This document shows positions 44,837 to 53,481 of a stretch of 64,000 nucleotides of DNA, one piece after another. The position numbers and the translations under genes were made by a program. Below the pieces are notes generated by a model that worked only from the letters and a program-made list of their open reading frames with translations, searched no databases and was not told the DNA's origin. Origin of the DNA: Cryobacterium sp. M96 (GTDB taxonomy: Bacteria; Actinomycetota; Actinomycetes; Actinomycetales; Microbacteriaceae); contig NZ_PJJS01000038.1 in the NCBI RefSeq assembly GCF_002929845.1, positions 18,253 to 82,252 on the forward strand, given 5' to 3'. Every line of letters begins with the position of its first letter. The stretch's first letter is position 1.

Positions 44837-45927
44837 GGAGCCATCCCGGCGACGGCCGGTTTGAAGCCCAGGCGCACGTTCTCGCAGCAACCAGGGCGGC
44901 AGACGTCGTACCAGGGTCCGAGGTCGGTCTCGTGCGGACGAGCGTCGGCGGGGGTGTCGTTCATGCGCTCCTCAACCAGGTCGATGAGCCCGCTCACGAA
45001 GGCCGGGTCGACGCCGGGCGTCGGCACCCGCACGGACACCAGGCCGAGGTCCCCGGCGGTCTCGGTGGCCTCGTTGTCGAGGTCCCACATGACCTCCATG
45101 TGGTCACTGACGAAGCCGAGCGGCACGATGACGATGGCACGGATGCCCCGCTCCGGCAGCAACGCGATGGCGTCGTTGATGTCGGGCTCGAGCCACGGCA
45201 TGGTGGGCGGCCCGCTGCGGGACTGGAAGACCAGCTGCCACGGGGTGTCCACCCCGACCATGACCTTCTGGGCGACGGCGAGGTGCTGCGCCGCGTAGGC
45301 GCCGCCCTCGCCGAAGCCGCGCTCGGCCGGGCCGCTCTTGTTGGCGTCGGTCATCGGGATCGAGTGGGTCGAGAACAGGATTTCGACCTCGGTGGCCAGG
45401 TCGATTCCGGGGACCTGGGCCACGACATCCGCGAGCCCCTTCTGGAGGGCGGTCACGAACGGGGTGACGAATCCGGGGTGGTCGAAGAACTGGCGCACCT
45501 TGTCGATGTGCACCACGCCCTCCAGCCCGGTCGCGGTCAGCGCGGCCGCGAAGTCCTCGCGGTACTGGCGGCAGCCGGAGTAGGAGCTGTAGGCGCTGGT
45601 GGCGATGGCCAGGAGCCGGGTCTGGCCGTTGTCGTTGGCCTCGCTGATGGTGTCGCGCAGGTAGGGTGCCCAGTTGCGGTTGCCCCAGAGCACGGGCAGG
45701 TTGATGCCGCGGCGTTCGAGTTCGGCCTGGAGCGCGGCGCGAAGCACACGGTTCTGGTCGTTGATCGGGCTGACCCCGCCGAAGTGGCGGTAGTGCTTGG
45801 CGACCTCTTCGAGGCGCTCCTCGGGGATGCCGCGCCCGCCGGTGACGTTGCGCAGGAACGGGATCACATCGTCCTGACCCTCGGGGCCGCCGAAGCCGGC
45901 GAGCAGGATGGCATCGTAGGTAGTCAT
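44833..45927 (-). CDS. hemH: Coproporphyrin III ferrochelatase (CpfC)
   Basis: Inserts iron into coproporphyrin III, 364 residues. Marks: ILLAGFGGPEG, HYRHFGGVSPIN, the metal-binding histidine in EILFSTHSIP, and VPLGFVSDHMEVMWDLD. The cysteines in SGCRQYRED and the C-terminal DVCRPGCCENV fit the iron-sulfur cluster of actinobacterial ferrochelatases. The start at 45927 shares one base with the hemQ stop (TAATG). Confidence 0.95.
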   Translation of the reverse strand: MTTYDAILLAGFGGPEGQDDVIPFLRNVTGGRGIPEERLEEVAKHYRHFGGVSPINDQNRVLRAALQAELERRGINLPVLWGNRNWAPYLRDTISEANDNGQTRLLAIATSAYSSYSGCRQYREDFAAALTATGLEGVVHIDKVRQFFDHPGFVTPFVTALQKGLADVVAQVPGIDLATEVEILFSTHSIPMTDANKSGPAERGFGEGGAYAAQHLAVAQKVMVGVDTPWQLVFQSRSGPPTMPWLEPDINDAIALLPERGIRAIVIVPLGFVSDHMEVMWDLDNEATETAGDLGLVSVRVPTPGVDPAFVSGLIDLVEERMNDTPADARPHETDLGPWYDVCRPGCCENVRLGFKPAVAGMAP

Positions 45928-46691
45928 TACTGCAGAACCTCCACCAGTTCGGCCGTCGAGATGCGGCGGCCGGTGTAGAACGGGACCTCTTCGCGCACGT
46001 GGCGGCGCGCCTCGGTGTTGCGCAGTTCGCGCATCAGGTCGACGAGCTCGGTGAGCTCGTCGCTTTCGATCGGCAGCAGCCACTCATAGTCGCCGAGGGC
46101 GAACGAGGAGACGGTGTTGGCGATGGCTCCGCGGAAGGCCGCGCCCTTGCGGCCGTGGTCGGCGAGCATGGCGCTGCGCTCGGCCTCCGGCAGCAGGTAC
46201 CACTCGTAGCTGCGCACGAACGGGTAGAGGGTCAGCCAGCCCTTCGGCTCCACTCCACGCAGGAACCCAGGCACATGGCTCTTGTTGAACTCGGCGTCGC
46301 GGTGCACGCCCATGGCGTTCCAGGTCGGCAGGAGGCTTTTGAGGAGGCGGCTACGACGCAGCTGGCGGTGGGCCCACTGCAGGGTCTCGGCCTCCGGTGC
46401 GTGGGTCCAGATCATCACGTCGGCGTCGGCGCGGAGCCCGGAGACGTCGTAGAAGCCGCGGACGGTGACGCCCTCGGCCTCAACAAGACCGATGACGTCG
46501 TCGAGCTCCAGGACGGCTCGGGGCACATCGTGGCCGTCGAGGTCGTCCGGGTTGCTCGGATCTTTGCGCAGCACAGCGAAGAGCGTGAAACCCTGCGGCG
46601 ACGCGTCTGGCGCGTCAGTCGTTCCGTGGGTCTCGGCAGAGGTGGTGGAGTGAGGTGGGTTTACTGCCTCTCCGGCAGCCGGGTGAGTCAT
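45927..46691 (-). CDS. hemQ: Coproheme decarboxylase (ChdC/HemQ)
   Basis: Last enzyme of the coproporphyrin-dependent pathway: oxidatively decarboxylates coproheme to heme b. 254 residues of the chlorite-dismutase fold, with a disordered N-terminus of about 33 residues. Typical segments: DVSGLRADADVMIWTHA, the catalytic tyrosine region TLYPFVRSYEWYLLP, and the proximal histidine in MLADHGRKGAAF. It is immediately followed by hemH with overlapping TAATG. Confidence 0.95.
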   Translation of the reverse strand: MTHPAAGEAVNPPHSTTSAETHGTTDAPDASPQGFTLFAVLRKDPSNPDDLDGHDVPRAVLELDDVIGLVEAEGVTVRGFYDVSGLRADADVMIWTHAPEAETLQWAHRQLRRSRLLKSLLPTWNAMGVHRDAEFNKSHVPGFLRGVEPKGWLTLYPFVRSYEWYLLPEAERSAMLADHGRKGAAFRGAIANTVSSFALGDYEWLLPIESDELTELVDLMRELRNTEARRHVREEVPFYTGRRISTAELVEVLQ

Positions 46692-46760
46692 AACTACTAG
46701 TCTCTACTCCTTTGCCGCGAGAGCCAAAACTGCGCGGTCGGGTACCGGCTTCCGTTGGCC

Positions 46761-47084
46761 TCAGCGGCGCTGCACGGCCCTGACACCGAGCCAGATGGCG
46801 CCCACCGCGGCCGTGGCCGCGCCCAGGACGATGCCGGCCAGTGCGAGGGGATTCTTCTCGCCGAGTTCGCGCAGGCGCACGTTGGCCAGGCGCGAGCGTA
46901 CGCGCAACTGCCTCGGCACGTTGAGCCTGTACTCGATCGCGTCGAGCGTTTGCGCGAGTTCGACGCGGGCACGGGCGGCCTCGGCGCGCAACTCGGTCTT
47001 GGTGCGCGGAACGGCCTCAACCGTGACAGCTGCGACGCTCCCGCGGACGGCCTCATGTGTCGTCGTGTTCACTTCAGTGCTCAT
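46761..47084 (-). CDS. DUF3618 membrane protein
   Basis: 107 residues. TELRAEAARARVELAQTLDAIEYRLN is the DUF3618 signature, followed by a helix-rich linker and one C-terminal transmembrane helix (LALAGIVLGAATAAVGAIWLG). ATG 47084 is preferred over a TTG at 47093 because AAGGGAG lies about nine bases upstream of it. It overlaps the holin-like gene by 11 bp. It is the last gene of a three-gene membrane module inside the heme cluster. Confidence 0.85.
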   Translation of the reverse strand: MSTEVNTTTHEAVRGSVAAVTVEAVPRTKTELRAEAARARVELAQTLDAIEYRLNVPRQLRVRSRLANVRLRELGEKNPLALAGIVLGAATAAVGAIWLGVRAVQRR

Positions 47085-47490
47085 ATTTGCCAACTCCCTT
47101 GAGGGCGTCGACGTCGCGACGGATGCTTTCCGTCACGCCGTCCGGATCCGATGACGTTCCGGCCTGCAGCCGGTTTCTGCCGACCAGCCCCAACAGGAGC
47201 GCGAGCAGCAACAGGGCGACCGCCACGATCAGGGTCGCGAGCCAGAGCGGCAGGACGAGGGCGAGCGCGATGACCGCGAGGGCGACCAGCACCAGAGCCG
47301 CGAAGAACGCGAACAGGGCCGCCCCGACGAAGAGCCCGATGCCCAGCCCGATGTTCTTGGCCTTACCGGCGACCTCCGCCTTAGCCGCGTCGAGTTCGGC
47401 CTTGACCAGGGCGATGATCTGACCGGGCAGCTCACCGAGAAGGTCGAACGTCGATTTCCGGCTCTTCGGGTTGAATTCGCTGTTTCTCAC
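47074..47490 (-). CDS. Phage-holin-family / YqjE-like membrane protein
   Basis: 138 residues. An amphipathic N-terminal part, FDLLGELPGQIIALVKAELDAAKAEVAGKAK, precedes two long hydrophobic helices, then a short soluble tail. This is the Actinobacterial_Holin-X (YqjE-like) layout. Despite the family name it is a stress-related inner-membrane protein, not a phage gene. GTG 47490 has an AAGGGG site upstream. Confidence 0.85.
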   Translation of the reverse strand: MRNSEFNPKSRKSTFDLLGELPGQIIALVKAELDAAKAEVAGKAKNIGLGIGLFVGAALFAFFAALVLVALAVIALALVLPLWLATLIVAVALLLLALLLGLVGRNRLQAGTSSDPDGVTESIRRDVDALKGVGKYEH

Positions 47491-47521
47491 AGTTTCCCCT
47501 TCGTTCGGAGTGTCGCGGTGA

Positions 47522-47854
47522 TTATTTCGTGGTGGTGTCGTCGGCGACCGTCGTCGGTGCGGTCGGCGCTGCGGTCGCCGGCGTCGGCACGGTGTAGCTG
47601 GTCCCGGACGTCTTGGACGCCTTGGACTGCAGGGCCGAGGCGATCTTCTTGCCGGTCTCGAGGAGTGCCGACGGCACATCCCCGACCCGCTCGAGCGCGA
47701 AGTCGCGAGCCTCGTTCACCCGGCGCTGAACGGGCGGCGCGTTCCATACGTTGTCTGCCGCGGCCACGATCTGGTCGTAGCGCTTGCGCCCGGCGCGCGC
47801 GCCGAGGACGTATCCGACGAGTCCACCCGTGATGAACAGAAGCTTTCCCCGCAT
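47522..47854 (-). CDS. YtxH-like membrane protein
   Basis: 110 residues. An N-terminal glycine-rich transmembrane helix (LLFITGGLVGYVLGARAGRKRYDQIVAAA) is followed by an amphipathic helix and a low-complexity Ala/Pro/Thr tail. It resembles YtxH-type general-stress proteins. It precedes the holin-like and DUF3618 genes in one short operon. GGAG lies about seven bases before ATG 47854. Confidence 0.8.
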   Translation of the reverse strand: MRGKLLFITGGLVGYVLGARAGRKRYDQIVAAADNVWNAPPVQRRVNEARDFALERVGDVPSALLETGKKIASALQSKASKTSGTSYTVPTPATAAPTAPTTVADDTTTK

Positions 47855-47942
47855 TGTCACTCCATTCCTCAAGGTGCACGTATCCCTCAGAGTATCCCCC
47901 ATTAGGGATAAGAGCAGGTCGGCACGGCCGGTGACCCGGCGA

Positions 47943-49424
47943 TCAGATGCCGAGGGCCTCCTGCCGGGTGCGGGAGGCCGCGGCGACGGCATCCGGGATC
48001 ACCGAGGCCAGGCCGGTGCCGGCGAGCCACGCACCCGTGAGTTCGAGTCCCGGGGTGGCGGCCACGACCTCGCGCACCTGGTCGACCCGCTCGGGTGCGC
48101 CGACGGTCGCGGGCGAGAGGGCATCGCCCCAGACCGTGCGCGCGAAACCGCGCACGGCGGTCGCGTCGAGGTCGACGCCCAGGATCGTGCGGGTGTCCGC
48201 CAGGGACAGCGCGAGGAGCTCGTCATCGCGAAGACCGGCGGTGGGGCTGTCCTGGCCGGCGCGACCGTAGGACAGACGGATGACGTGTCGGCCCGGTCCG
48301 GCGGCCTCGGCCAGCCAGTCCCACTTCGCGGTCACGTGGGTGAGCGCCTTGGCGGTGACCCCGGGGGTCGCGGCCGCGACCAGCACGCCGGTGCCGCGCG
48401 GGTGCAGGTCGAGCTCCGGGGCGTCGATGACGATCGTGGCCAGCTCGATCGCCGTCGGCTGCGGCCAGTCGAGTTCGGCGAGCGCCGCATGGGCCGGGCT
48501 CAGGCCGGCCAGTAGGCCGAGCGCCTGCGCGCCTGGAGTCGCGATGATCACGAAGTGGGCGTCGAGGGTGGTCTCCGGCGCCGGGGCTGCCGGCGCGTCT
48601 GCGTCCGCCGCCGTGTCCGGTGCCGCGCAGGTGGCCGTCCAGGTGGGCGCGTCCTCGGTGCCGGAGCGCTGCAATGCGGTGACCGGGGCATCCGTCACGA
48701 TCTCGGCGCCGAAGTACACGAGGTCGGCCACCAGAGCGGTCACGAGCCGGAACATGCCGCCCCGGAGCCCGGCCACGTTCGAGCCGGCCGGGGCGCCGGA
48801 GCGCAACGACAGCACGGCCCCGGAGAGCGAACCCGTCACCGTGAGGGCGGAGTTGAGGCCCGGGGCCACGACGTCGATCTCGAGATCGTCGGCCGCGGAC
48901 GAGTACACCCCCGCGGTCACGGGTTCGACGAGCCGTTCGAGCACGCGGCGCCCCATGCGCTTGCGCACGAGTTCACCCAGGCTGTGTTCCCGGCCGATCG
49001 TCAACACCGGCATCAGCCGGTCCGCGTAGGCGCGCCAGGCGCCACTCCAGCCGATCACGCGGCGCACGTCGTCAGCGAGCGGAGAACCGGGGATGCCGAG
49101 CACGCCGGCCTTGGGCAGCGGAACGCTGACCGAACCATTCGGCACGCGGTCGTCGGGCAGGTGCAGCCACGCGCCGGCGGGGTTCGGCGCGACAACCTCG
49201 TCGGACAGACCGAGGTCGGCGATGAACTCGGCCACCGCGTCGCGCCGCACGGCGAAGCTCTCGGCACCGCTGTCGAGGGTGAGGCCGGCCACTTGGTGGC
49301 TGCCGAGTGCTCCGCCCGGCACACCGGTGGCTTCGAGCACGGTCACGCTGAGTCCGACCCGGGCGCAGGCTCGGGCGGCGATCAGGCCCGCCACCCCTCC
49401 ACCGATGACGATGACGTCTTTCAT
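47943..49424 (-). CDS. hemY: Coproporphyrinogen III oxidase (CgoX; HemY type)
   Basis: FAD enzyme that oxidises coproporphyrinogen III to coproporphyrin III, 493 residues. N-terminal VIVIGGGVAGLIAARACARVG, then SGAESFAVRRDAV, VEPVTAGVYSSAADDLEID and the C-terminal GAWLAGTGLASVIPDA. The presence of hemQ and a C-terminally cysteine-rich hemH fits the coproporphyrin route. An alanine/aspartate-rich insertion lies near residue 275. It is 28 bp after hemE. Confidence 0.94.
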   Translation of the reverse strand: MKDVIVIGGGVAGLIAARACARVGLSVTVLEATGVPGGALGSHQVAGLTLDSGAESFAVRRDAVAEFIADLGLSDEVVAPNPAGAWLHLPDDRVPNGSVSVPLPKAGVLGIPGSPLADDVRRVIGWSGAWRAYADRLMPVLTIGREHSLGELVRKRMGRRVLERLVEPVTAGVYSSAADDLEIDVVAPGLNSALTVTGSLSGAVLSLRSGAPAGSNVAGLRGGMFRLVTALVADLVYFGAEIVTDAPVTALQRSGTEDAPTWTATCAAPDTAADADAPAAPAPETTLDAHFVIIATPGAQALGLLAGLSPAHAALAELDWPQPTAIELATIVIDAPELDLHPRGTGVLVAAATPGVTAKALTHVTAKWDWLAEAAGPGRHVIRLSYGRAGQDSPTAGLRDDELLALSLADTRTILGVDLDATAVRGFARTVWGDALSPATVGAPERVDQVREVVAATPGLELTGAWLAGTGLASVIPDAVAAASRTRQEALGI

Positions 49425-49452
49425 TCGCGCCCCCTGAGCCTGCGTGCGATTG

Positions 49453-50643
49453 TCAGGACGCGGACGGCGCGGCGGCCGGGGCTTCCGGGACGGCGGCGGC
49501 CGGGCCGGCGGAGACTGCGGTGACCTCGTGCACGAAGGCCACCAGGCGAGTCAGCACGTTCGGGTCGGTCATCGGCGGAACGCCGTGGCCCAGGTTCAGC
49601 ACGTGGGACGGTGCCGTGCGCCCACGCTCGAGCACGTCGAGGACATGCGCTTCGAGCACCGGCCACGGTGCCGCGAGGAGCGCCGGATCGACGTTGCCCT
49701 GCACCGGGACCAGTCCGCCGAGGCGACGGTTGGCTTCATCGAGCGGCACCCGGTAGTCGACTCCGACGACGTCGGCGCCCACCCCGTGCATCTCCCTGAG
49801 CAGCTCGCCCGTGCCCACTCCGAAGTGCACAACGGGCACGTTGCGGCGCACGGATGCGACGCCCTCGGCATCTGTGCCCGCGGCGCCCTCGCCATAGGTG
49901 AGGTCGCGCACGTGGGCGATCGCCGCGGTGGAGGCAGGAGCGACGAAGCGCGTGTAGTCGGCCAGCGAGAGCGCGCCGGCCCAGGAGTCGAATAGCTGGG
50001 CGGCGCTGGCGCCGGCCAGAACCTGCGCGCGCAGGAATCGTCCGGTGACCTCGGCCGTCCACTCCATCAGGGTGGCCCAGGCGTCGGGGTCCGCATGCAT
50101 GAGCGTGCGGGCGTTGATGTGGTCCTTCGACGGACCGCCCTCCACGAGATAGGCCGCCAGCGTGAACGGGGCCCCGGCGAATCCGATCAGCGGCGTCGAG
50201 CCGAGCTCGGCGACTGTGCGCGCGACCGCCGCGGTGATCGGGGCGAGGTTCCCCTCAAGCACGGCAGGGTCGAGAGCAGTGAGCTCCGCGACATCCTTTG
50301 CCGTGCGCACGGCCGTGCCGAGGACGGGGCCGGTGCCTGCGACGATCTCGACGTCGACGCCCACGAGCTTGAGCGGAATGACGATGTCGCTGAAGAGGAT
50401 GCCGGCGTCGACGTTGTGGCGGCGCACCGGCTGCAGCGTGATTTCGCTCGCCATCTCCGGGTCGAGGCAGGCGTCGAGCATGCGCGTACCGACCCGCAGC
50501 GAGCGATATTCGGGCAGCGAACGGCCAGCCTGGCGCATGAACCAGACGGGGGTGACGTCTGGCCTGGTGCCCTGGTAGGCGCGGATGAGACGTGAATCGG
50601 CTGTGAGTCCGGTTGCGAGTGGGTGTTGCGCGTCGAGGTTCAT
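49453..50643 (-). CDS. hemE: Uroporphyrinogen decarboxylase
   Basis: Converts uroporphyrinogen III to coproporphyrinogen III, 396 residues. The signature PVWFMRQAGRSLPEYR, FSDIVIPLKLVGVDVE, IGFAGAPFTLAAYLVEGG, and DSWAGALSLADY are present. The C-terminus has an Ala/Pro-rich tail. It is the first gene of the minus-strand heme run, divergent from hemA across only 71 bp. CAGAAT seven bases before its ATG (50651-50656) is a candidate -10. Confidence 0.96.
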   Translation of the reverse strand: MNLDAQHPLATGLTADSRLIRAYQGTRPDVTPVWFMRQAGRSLPEYRSLRVGTRMLDACLDPEMASEITLQPVRRHNVDAGILFSDIVIPLKLVGVDVEIVAGTGPVLGTAVRTAKDVAELTALDPAVLEGNLAPITAAVARTVAELGSTPLIGFAGAPFTLAAYLVEGGPSKDHINARTLMHADPDAWATLMEWTAEVTGRFLRAQVLAGASAAQLFDSWAGALSLADYTRFVAPASTAAIAHVRDLTYGEGAAGTDAEGVASVRRNVPVVHFGVGTGELLREMHGVGADVVGVDYRVPLDEANRRLGGLVPVQGNVDPALLAAPWPVLEAHVLDVLERGRTAPSHVLNLGHGVPPMTDPNVLTRLVAFVHEVTAVSAGPAAAVPEAPAAAPSAS

Positions 50644-50714
50644 TATCTTGATTCTGTCAAACTTCCGACACTCGGGCGATTCGGGCCCTCAGCCACAGGT
50701 CGTAGACTCGTCTG
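50644..50714. promoter_or_regulatory. Divergent hemE/hemA promoter region
   Basis: 71 bp. TAGACT (50703-50708) is six bases before the GTG start of hemA at 50715, a leaderless arrangement. On the other strand CAGAAT (50656-50651) is seven bases before the hemE ATG. The two promoters are close enough to be co-regulated. No obvious iron- or heme-operator dyad is seen. Confidence 0.6.
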
Positions 50715-52079
50715 GTGTTGATCTGCCTGTCCGCCAGCCATAAGAACTCCAGCTTCGACGTGCTGGAGAAATTGTCTGTCGGTGCGAACGACACGGCGGG
50801 TGGCATTCTCGAGCGGCACCCGGCCCTGGTCGGTGCCGTGGTCGTGGCCACCTGCAACCGGTTCGAGGCCTACCTCGACCTCGACGAACCGCTCGGCTCC
50901 TCCCCACTTTCGGCCGTGCACGCCGCCATCGACGGCGTCAGTGCGAGCACCGGCGTGGCCGTCGACGTTCTGCGGAACACCCTGGACCTGGTGCACGGCA
51001 GCGGCGTCGCCGAGCACCTCTTCGCCGTGACGAGCGGCCTCGAATCGGTGGTCGTCGGCGAGGGCGAAATCGCCGGCCAGGTGCGCCGCTCCCTCGAGCA
51101 GGCCCGGCTCTCCCGCACCACCAGCCCCGAACTCGAACGCCTCTTCCAGCGTGCGTCGCAGACCTCGCGGGGCGTCAAGAACCGCACCGGCATCGGAGCC
51201 GCGGGGCGTTCACTCGTGCGCCTGGCCCTCGAACTGGCCGAAAGCCGCATCACGGACTGGGCTCAGACCCGCGTGCTCCTGGTCGGCACGGGCCGTTACG
51301 CGGGGGCTTCCCTCGCCGCGCTGCGGGACCTCGGCGCCGAGGACGTGCGGGTGTACTCCCCCTCGGGCCGCGCCCAGAAGTTCGCCACCTCGCATCAGAT
51401 CACCGCCGTCGCCGAGTCGGCGTTCGCCATCGAAGCCGCCGAGGCCGACCTGATCCTCACCTGCACGACCGCCGACACCCACGTGATCGACGCGGCCCTG
51501 CTCCACTCGGGCCGCGCACTCTCCCTGCAGCTCCCGGCCGCCGAAGCGCGCACACTGCCCTCCTGCCCGATGACGGATGCCCCGACCGAGATCCCGCGCC
51601 GGCTCATCATCGACCTGGGCCTGCCGCGCAACGTCGACCCGGACGTCACCGACCTGGCCGGCGTCGAGCTGCTCGACCTCGAGACCATCCGCATCCACGC
51701 GCCGCTCGAGGAGCTCAACGCCACCAGCGACGCCCGACTGCTCGTGGGCCGCGCCGCCCGCAAGTTCTCCGCGGTTGCCGAGGAGCAGAGCCTCGCCCCG
51801 GCCGTCGTGGCCCTTCGCAGCTACGTCTTCGACCTCCTCGACGGTGAGATCGAACGGGCGCGCAACCGCGGCGACAACAGCGAGCAGACCGAGGCGGCCC
51901 TGCGCCACTTGGCCGGCGTGCTTCTGCACACCCCGATGGTGCGATCCCGCGAGCTGGCCCGAGCGGGCGAGCAGGCCGCATTCCTGACCGGACTCGATGC
52001 CCTGTTCGGCATCCAGGTTGAGCTGCCCGCCGCCGGCACCGCGGCCACGGTCGCCGATATCGGCCCCGTGGCATCCTGA
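50715..52079 (+). CDS. hemA: Glutamyl-tRNA reductase
   Basis: First enzyme of the C5 route to heme, 454 residues. The catalytic cysteine is in [14 protein letters not shown]. Other marks: [20 protein letters not shown], the NADPH-binding [17 protein letters not shown] and a C-terminal dimerisation helix. GTG 50715 begins directly at the conserved N-terminus [10 protein letters not shown] and has the -10 six bases upstream. Confidence 0.96.
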   Translation: MLICLSASHKNSSFDVLEKLSVGANDTAGGILERHPALVGAVVVATCNRFEAYLDLDEPLGSSPLSAVHAAIDGVSASTGVAVDVLRNTLDLVHGSGVAEHLFAVTSGLESVVVGEGEIAGQVRRSLEQARLSRTTSPELERLFQRASQTSRGVKNRTGIGAAGRSLVRLALELAESRITDWAQTRVLLVGTGRYAGASLAALRDLGAEDVRVYSPSGRAQKFATSHQITAVAESAFAIEAAEADLILTCTTADTHVIDAALLHSGRALSLQLPAAEARTLPSCPMTDAPTEIPRRLIIDLGLPRNVDPDVTDLAGVELLDLETIRIHAPLEELNATSDARLLVGRAARKFSAVAEEQSLAPAVVALRSYVFDLLDGEIERARNRGDNSEQTEAALRHLAGVLLHTPMVRSRELARAGEQAAFLTGLDALFGIQVELPAAGTAATVADIGPVAS

Positions 52080-52099
52080 CGGTGGGCGGCCTGGCCCCG

Positions 52100-52141
52100 C
52101 ACGGTGCGAGCGCACACGGTGCGAGCCTGCACGGTGCGAGC
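52100..52141. repeat. Three 12-bp direct repeats, 15-bp period
   Basis: CACGGTGCGAGC occurs exactly at 52100, 52115 and 52130. It fills much of the 88-bp gap between hemA and the alcohol dehydrogenase. It could be a repeated regulator site or a simple tandem duplication. Confidence 0.85.
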
Positions 52142-52167
52142 GTGCACAGCACGGCCGGGATCCGCGG

Positions 52168-53232
52168 GTGAGAGCCGTCTGGTTCGACGCGTTCGGTGCC
52201 GTACCCGAGCTGCGGGAGGTTCCTGACCCGGCGCCGTCCGCGTCCGGGGTCGTCGTGCGAGTGGAGGCCACCGGCCTCTGTCGCAGCGACTGGCACGGCT
52301 GGCTCGGGCACGACGCCGGCATCGCCCTGCCGCACGTTCCGGGCCACGAGCTCGTCGGCGTGATCGACGCCGTGGGGCCCGAGGTGCGCCGCTTCGCCGT
52401 GGGCCAGCGCGTCACCGTGCCGTTCGTCTGCGCCTGCGGCGACTGCCCGGAGTGCCGGGACGGCAACGGCCAGGTCTGCCGCAACCAGACCCAGCCCGGC
52501 TTCACCCACTGGGGCTCCTATGCGGAGCGGGTGGCCCTGCACAACGCCGACGTCAACCTGATCGCGATTCCCGTGGGACTGGATGCCGGCGCCGCCGCGC
52601 TGCTCGGCTGCCGCTTCGCCACCTCCTATCGCGGACTCGTGCATCAGGCCCGGTTGCAGGCGGGCGAGACCCTCGTCGTGGTCGGCTGCGGCGGCGTCGG
52701 TCTCTCCGCGGTCATGATCGGCGCGGCGCTCGGTGCGACCGTGATCGCCGTGGACGTCAGTGCCGCGGCCCGTGAGACGGCCGCGCGAGTGGGCGCGACC
52801 TTCACGGTGGACTCCGCCGGGCTCTCGAACGATGAGGTGGTGGCGCGGATCCGCTCGGTGACGGGCAGGGGCACGGATGCGGGTGCGGGTGCGCAGGTCA
52901 GCGTCGAGGCGCTCGGCCGGGAGAGCACGGTGGGCATCGCCATCCGTTCACTGGCAACCCGGGGACGCCACGTCCAAATCGGATTGCTGGCGGACGACCC
53001 ACGGCTTCCGCTCGGCGATGTCATCGCCCGCGAACTGACCGTGATGGGCAGCCACGGGATGCCCGCGGGCGACTATCCGGCCCTGCTGGCCCTGGTCACC
53101 TCCGGCCGGCTGCGCCCGCAGGACCTGATCGGCCGCCGCCTCAGCCTGGCCGAGGCGCCCGCCGCCCTCGCCGCCATGAGCGACCCGGCCGCGCCGGGCG
53201 GCGTTACCCTGATCGAGCTCGCCCGCCCCTGA
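52168..53232 (+). CDS. Zinc-dependent alcohol dehydrogenase
   Basis: Medium-chain dehydrogenase, 354 residues. The catalytic zinc ligands are in GLCRSDWHGW and PGHELVG. The structural zinc cysteines are in CACGDCPECRDGNGQVC, and the NAD-binding loop is VVGCGGVGLSAVMIGAALGA. It resembles the threonine/arabinitol-type ADH group; substrate unknown. GTG 52168 is set by the conserved N-terminus MRAVWFDAFG. Confidence 0.92.
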   Translation: MRAVWFDAFGAVPELREVPDPAPSASGVVVRVEATGLCRSDWHGWLGHDAGIALPHVPGHELVGVIDAVGPEVRRFAVGQRVTVPFVCACGDCPECRDGNGQVCRNQTQPGFTHWGSYAERVALHNADVNLIAIPVGLDAGAAALLGCRFATSYRGLVHQARLQAGETLVVVGCGGVGLSAVMIGAALGATVIAVDVSAAARETAARVGATFTVDSAGLSNDEVVARIRSVTGRGTDAGAGAQVSVEALGRESTVGIAIRSLATRGRHVQIGLLADDPRLPLGDVIARELTVMGSHGMPAGDYPALLALVTSGRLRPQDLIGRRLSLAEAPAALAAMSDPAAPGGVTLIELARP

Positions 53233-53276
53233 ACTCGTGCGGCGGCGGCTCGCTAGGTATCCGTCTCCCTCCACCT

Positions 53277-53379
53277 GTGGGGCCAACTCAGGAAAACCGG
53301 TGTGTCCGGTCGCCGCGGTGCCGCCGTTCCGGGACCGCCGAAGCTCGCCCGCGGGACTTCTCCTGAGTTAGCACCCCAC
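53277..53379. repeat. Inverted repeat between alcohol dehydrogenase and glyS
   Basis: The left arm contains GTGGGGCCAACTCAGGA (53277-53293) and the right arm TCCTGAGTTAGCACCCCAC (53361-53379), complementary with a 2-base bulge. The 67-bp interior has further GC-rich pairing. It lies between convergent genes. Confidence 0.65.
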
Positions 53380-53454
53380 CGGCACCGGCACCGCCACCGG
53401 TATCCCCCGGCCCCAGCACCCCACCGGTACCGCCAGCGGTACCCCCGGCCCCAG
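53371..53454. repeat. Two degenerate tandem copies (45 and 39 bp)
   Basis: GCACCCCACCGGYACC begins at 53371 and again at 53416. Each copy ends CCCCCGGCCCCA. The second copy lacks six bases. Non-coding, next to the glyS stop. Confidence 0.7.
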
Positions 53455-53481
53455 CCGGTAGCGCGCGGCCGGCAGACTCGG

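Noticed and set aside
44833..46083. A longer hemH starting at 46083
   Set aside because: The extra 52 residues are Arg-rich shadow of hemQ; the TAATG junction at 45927 begins exactly at the conserved ferrochelatase N-terminus.
47074..47490. Prophage remnant, because of a holin-family protein
   Set aside because: The protein is of the YqjE-like stress type, sits with YtxH-like and DUF3618 genes, and no phage gene is nearby.
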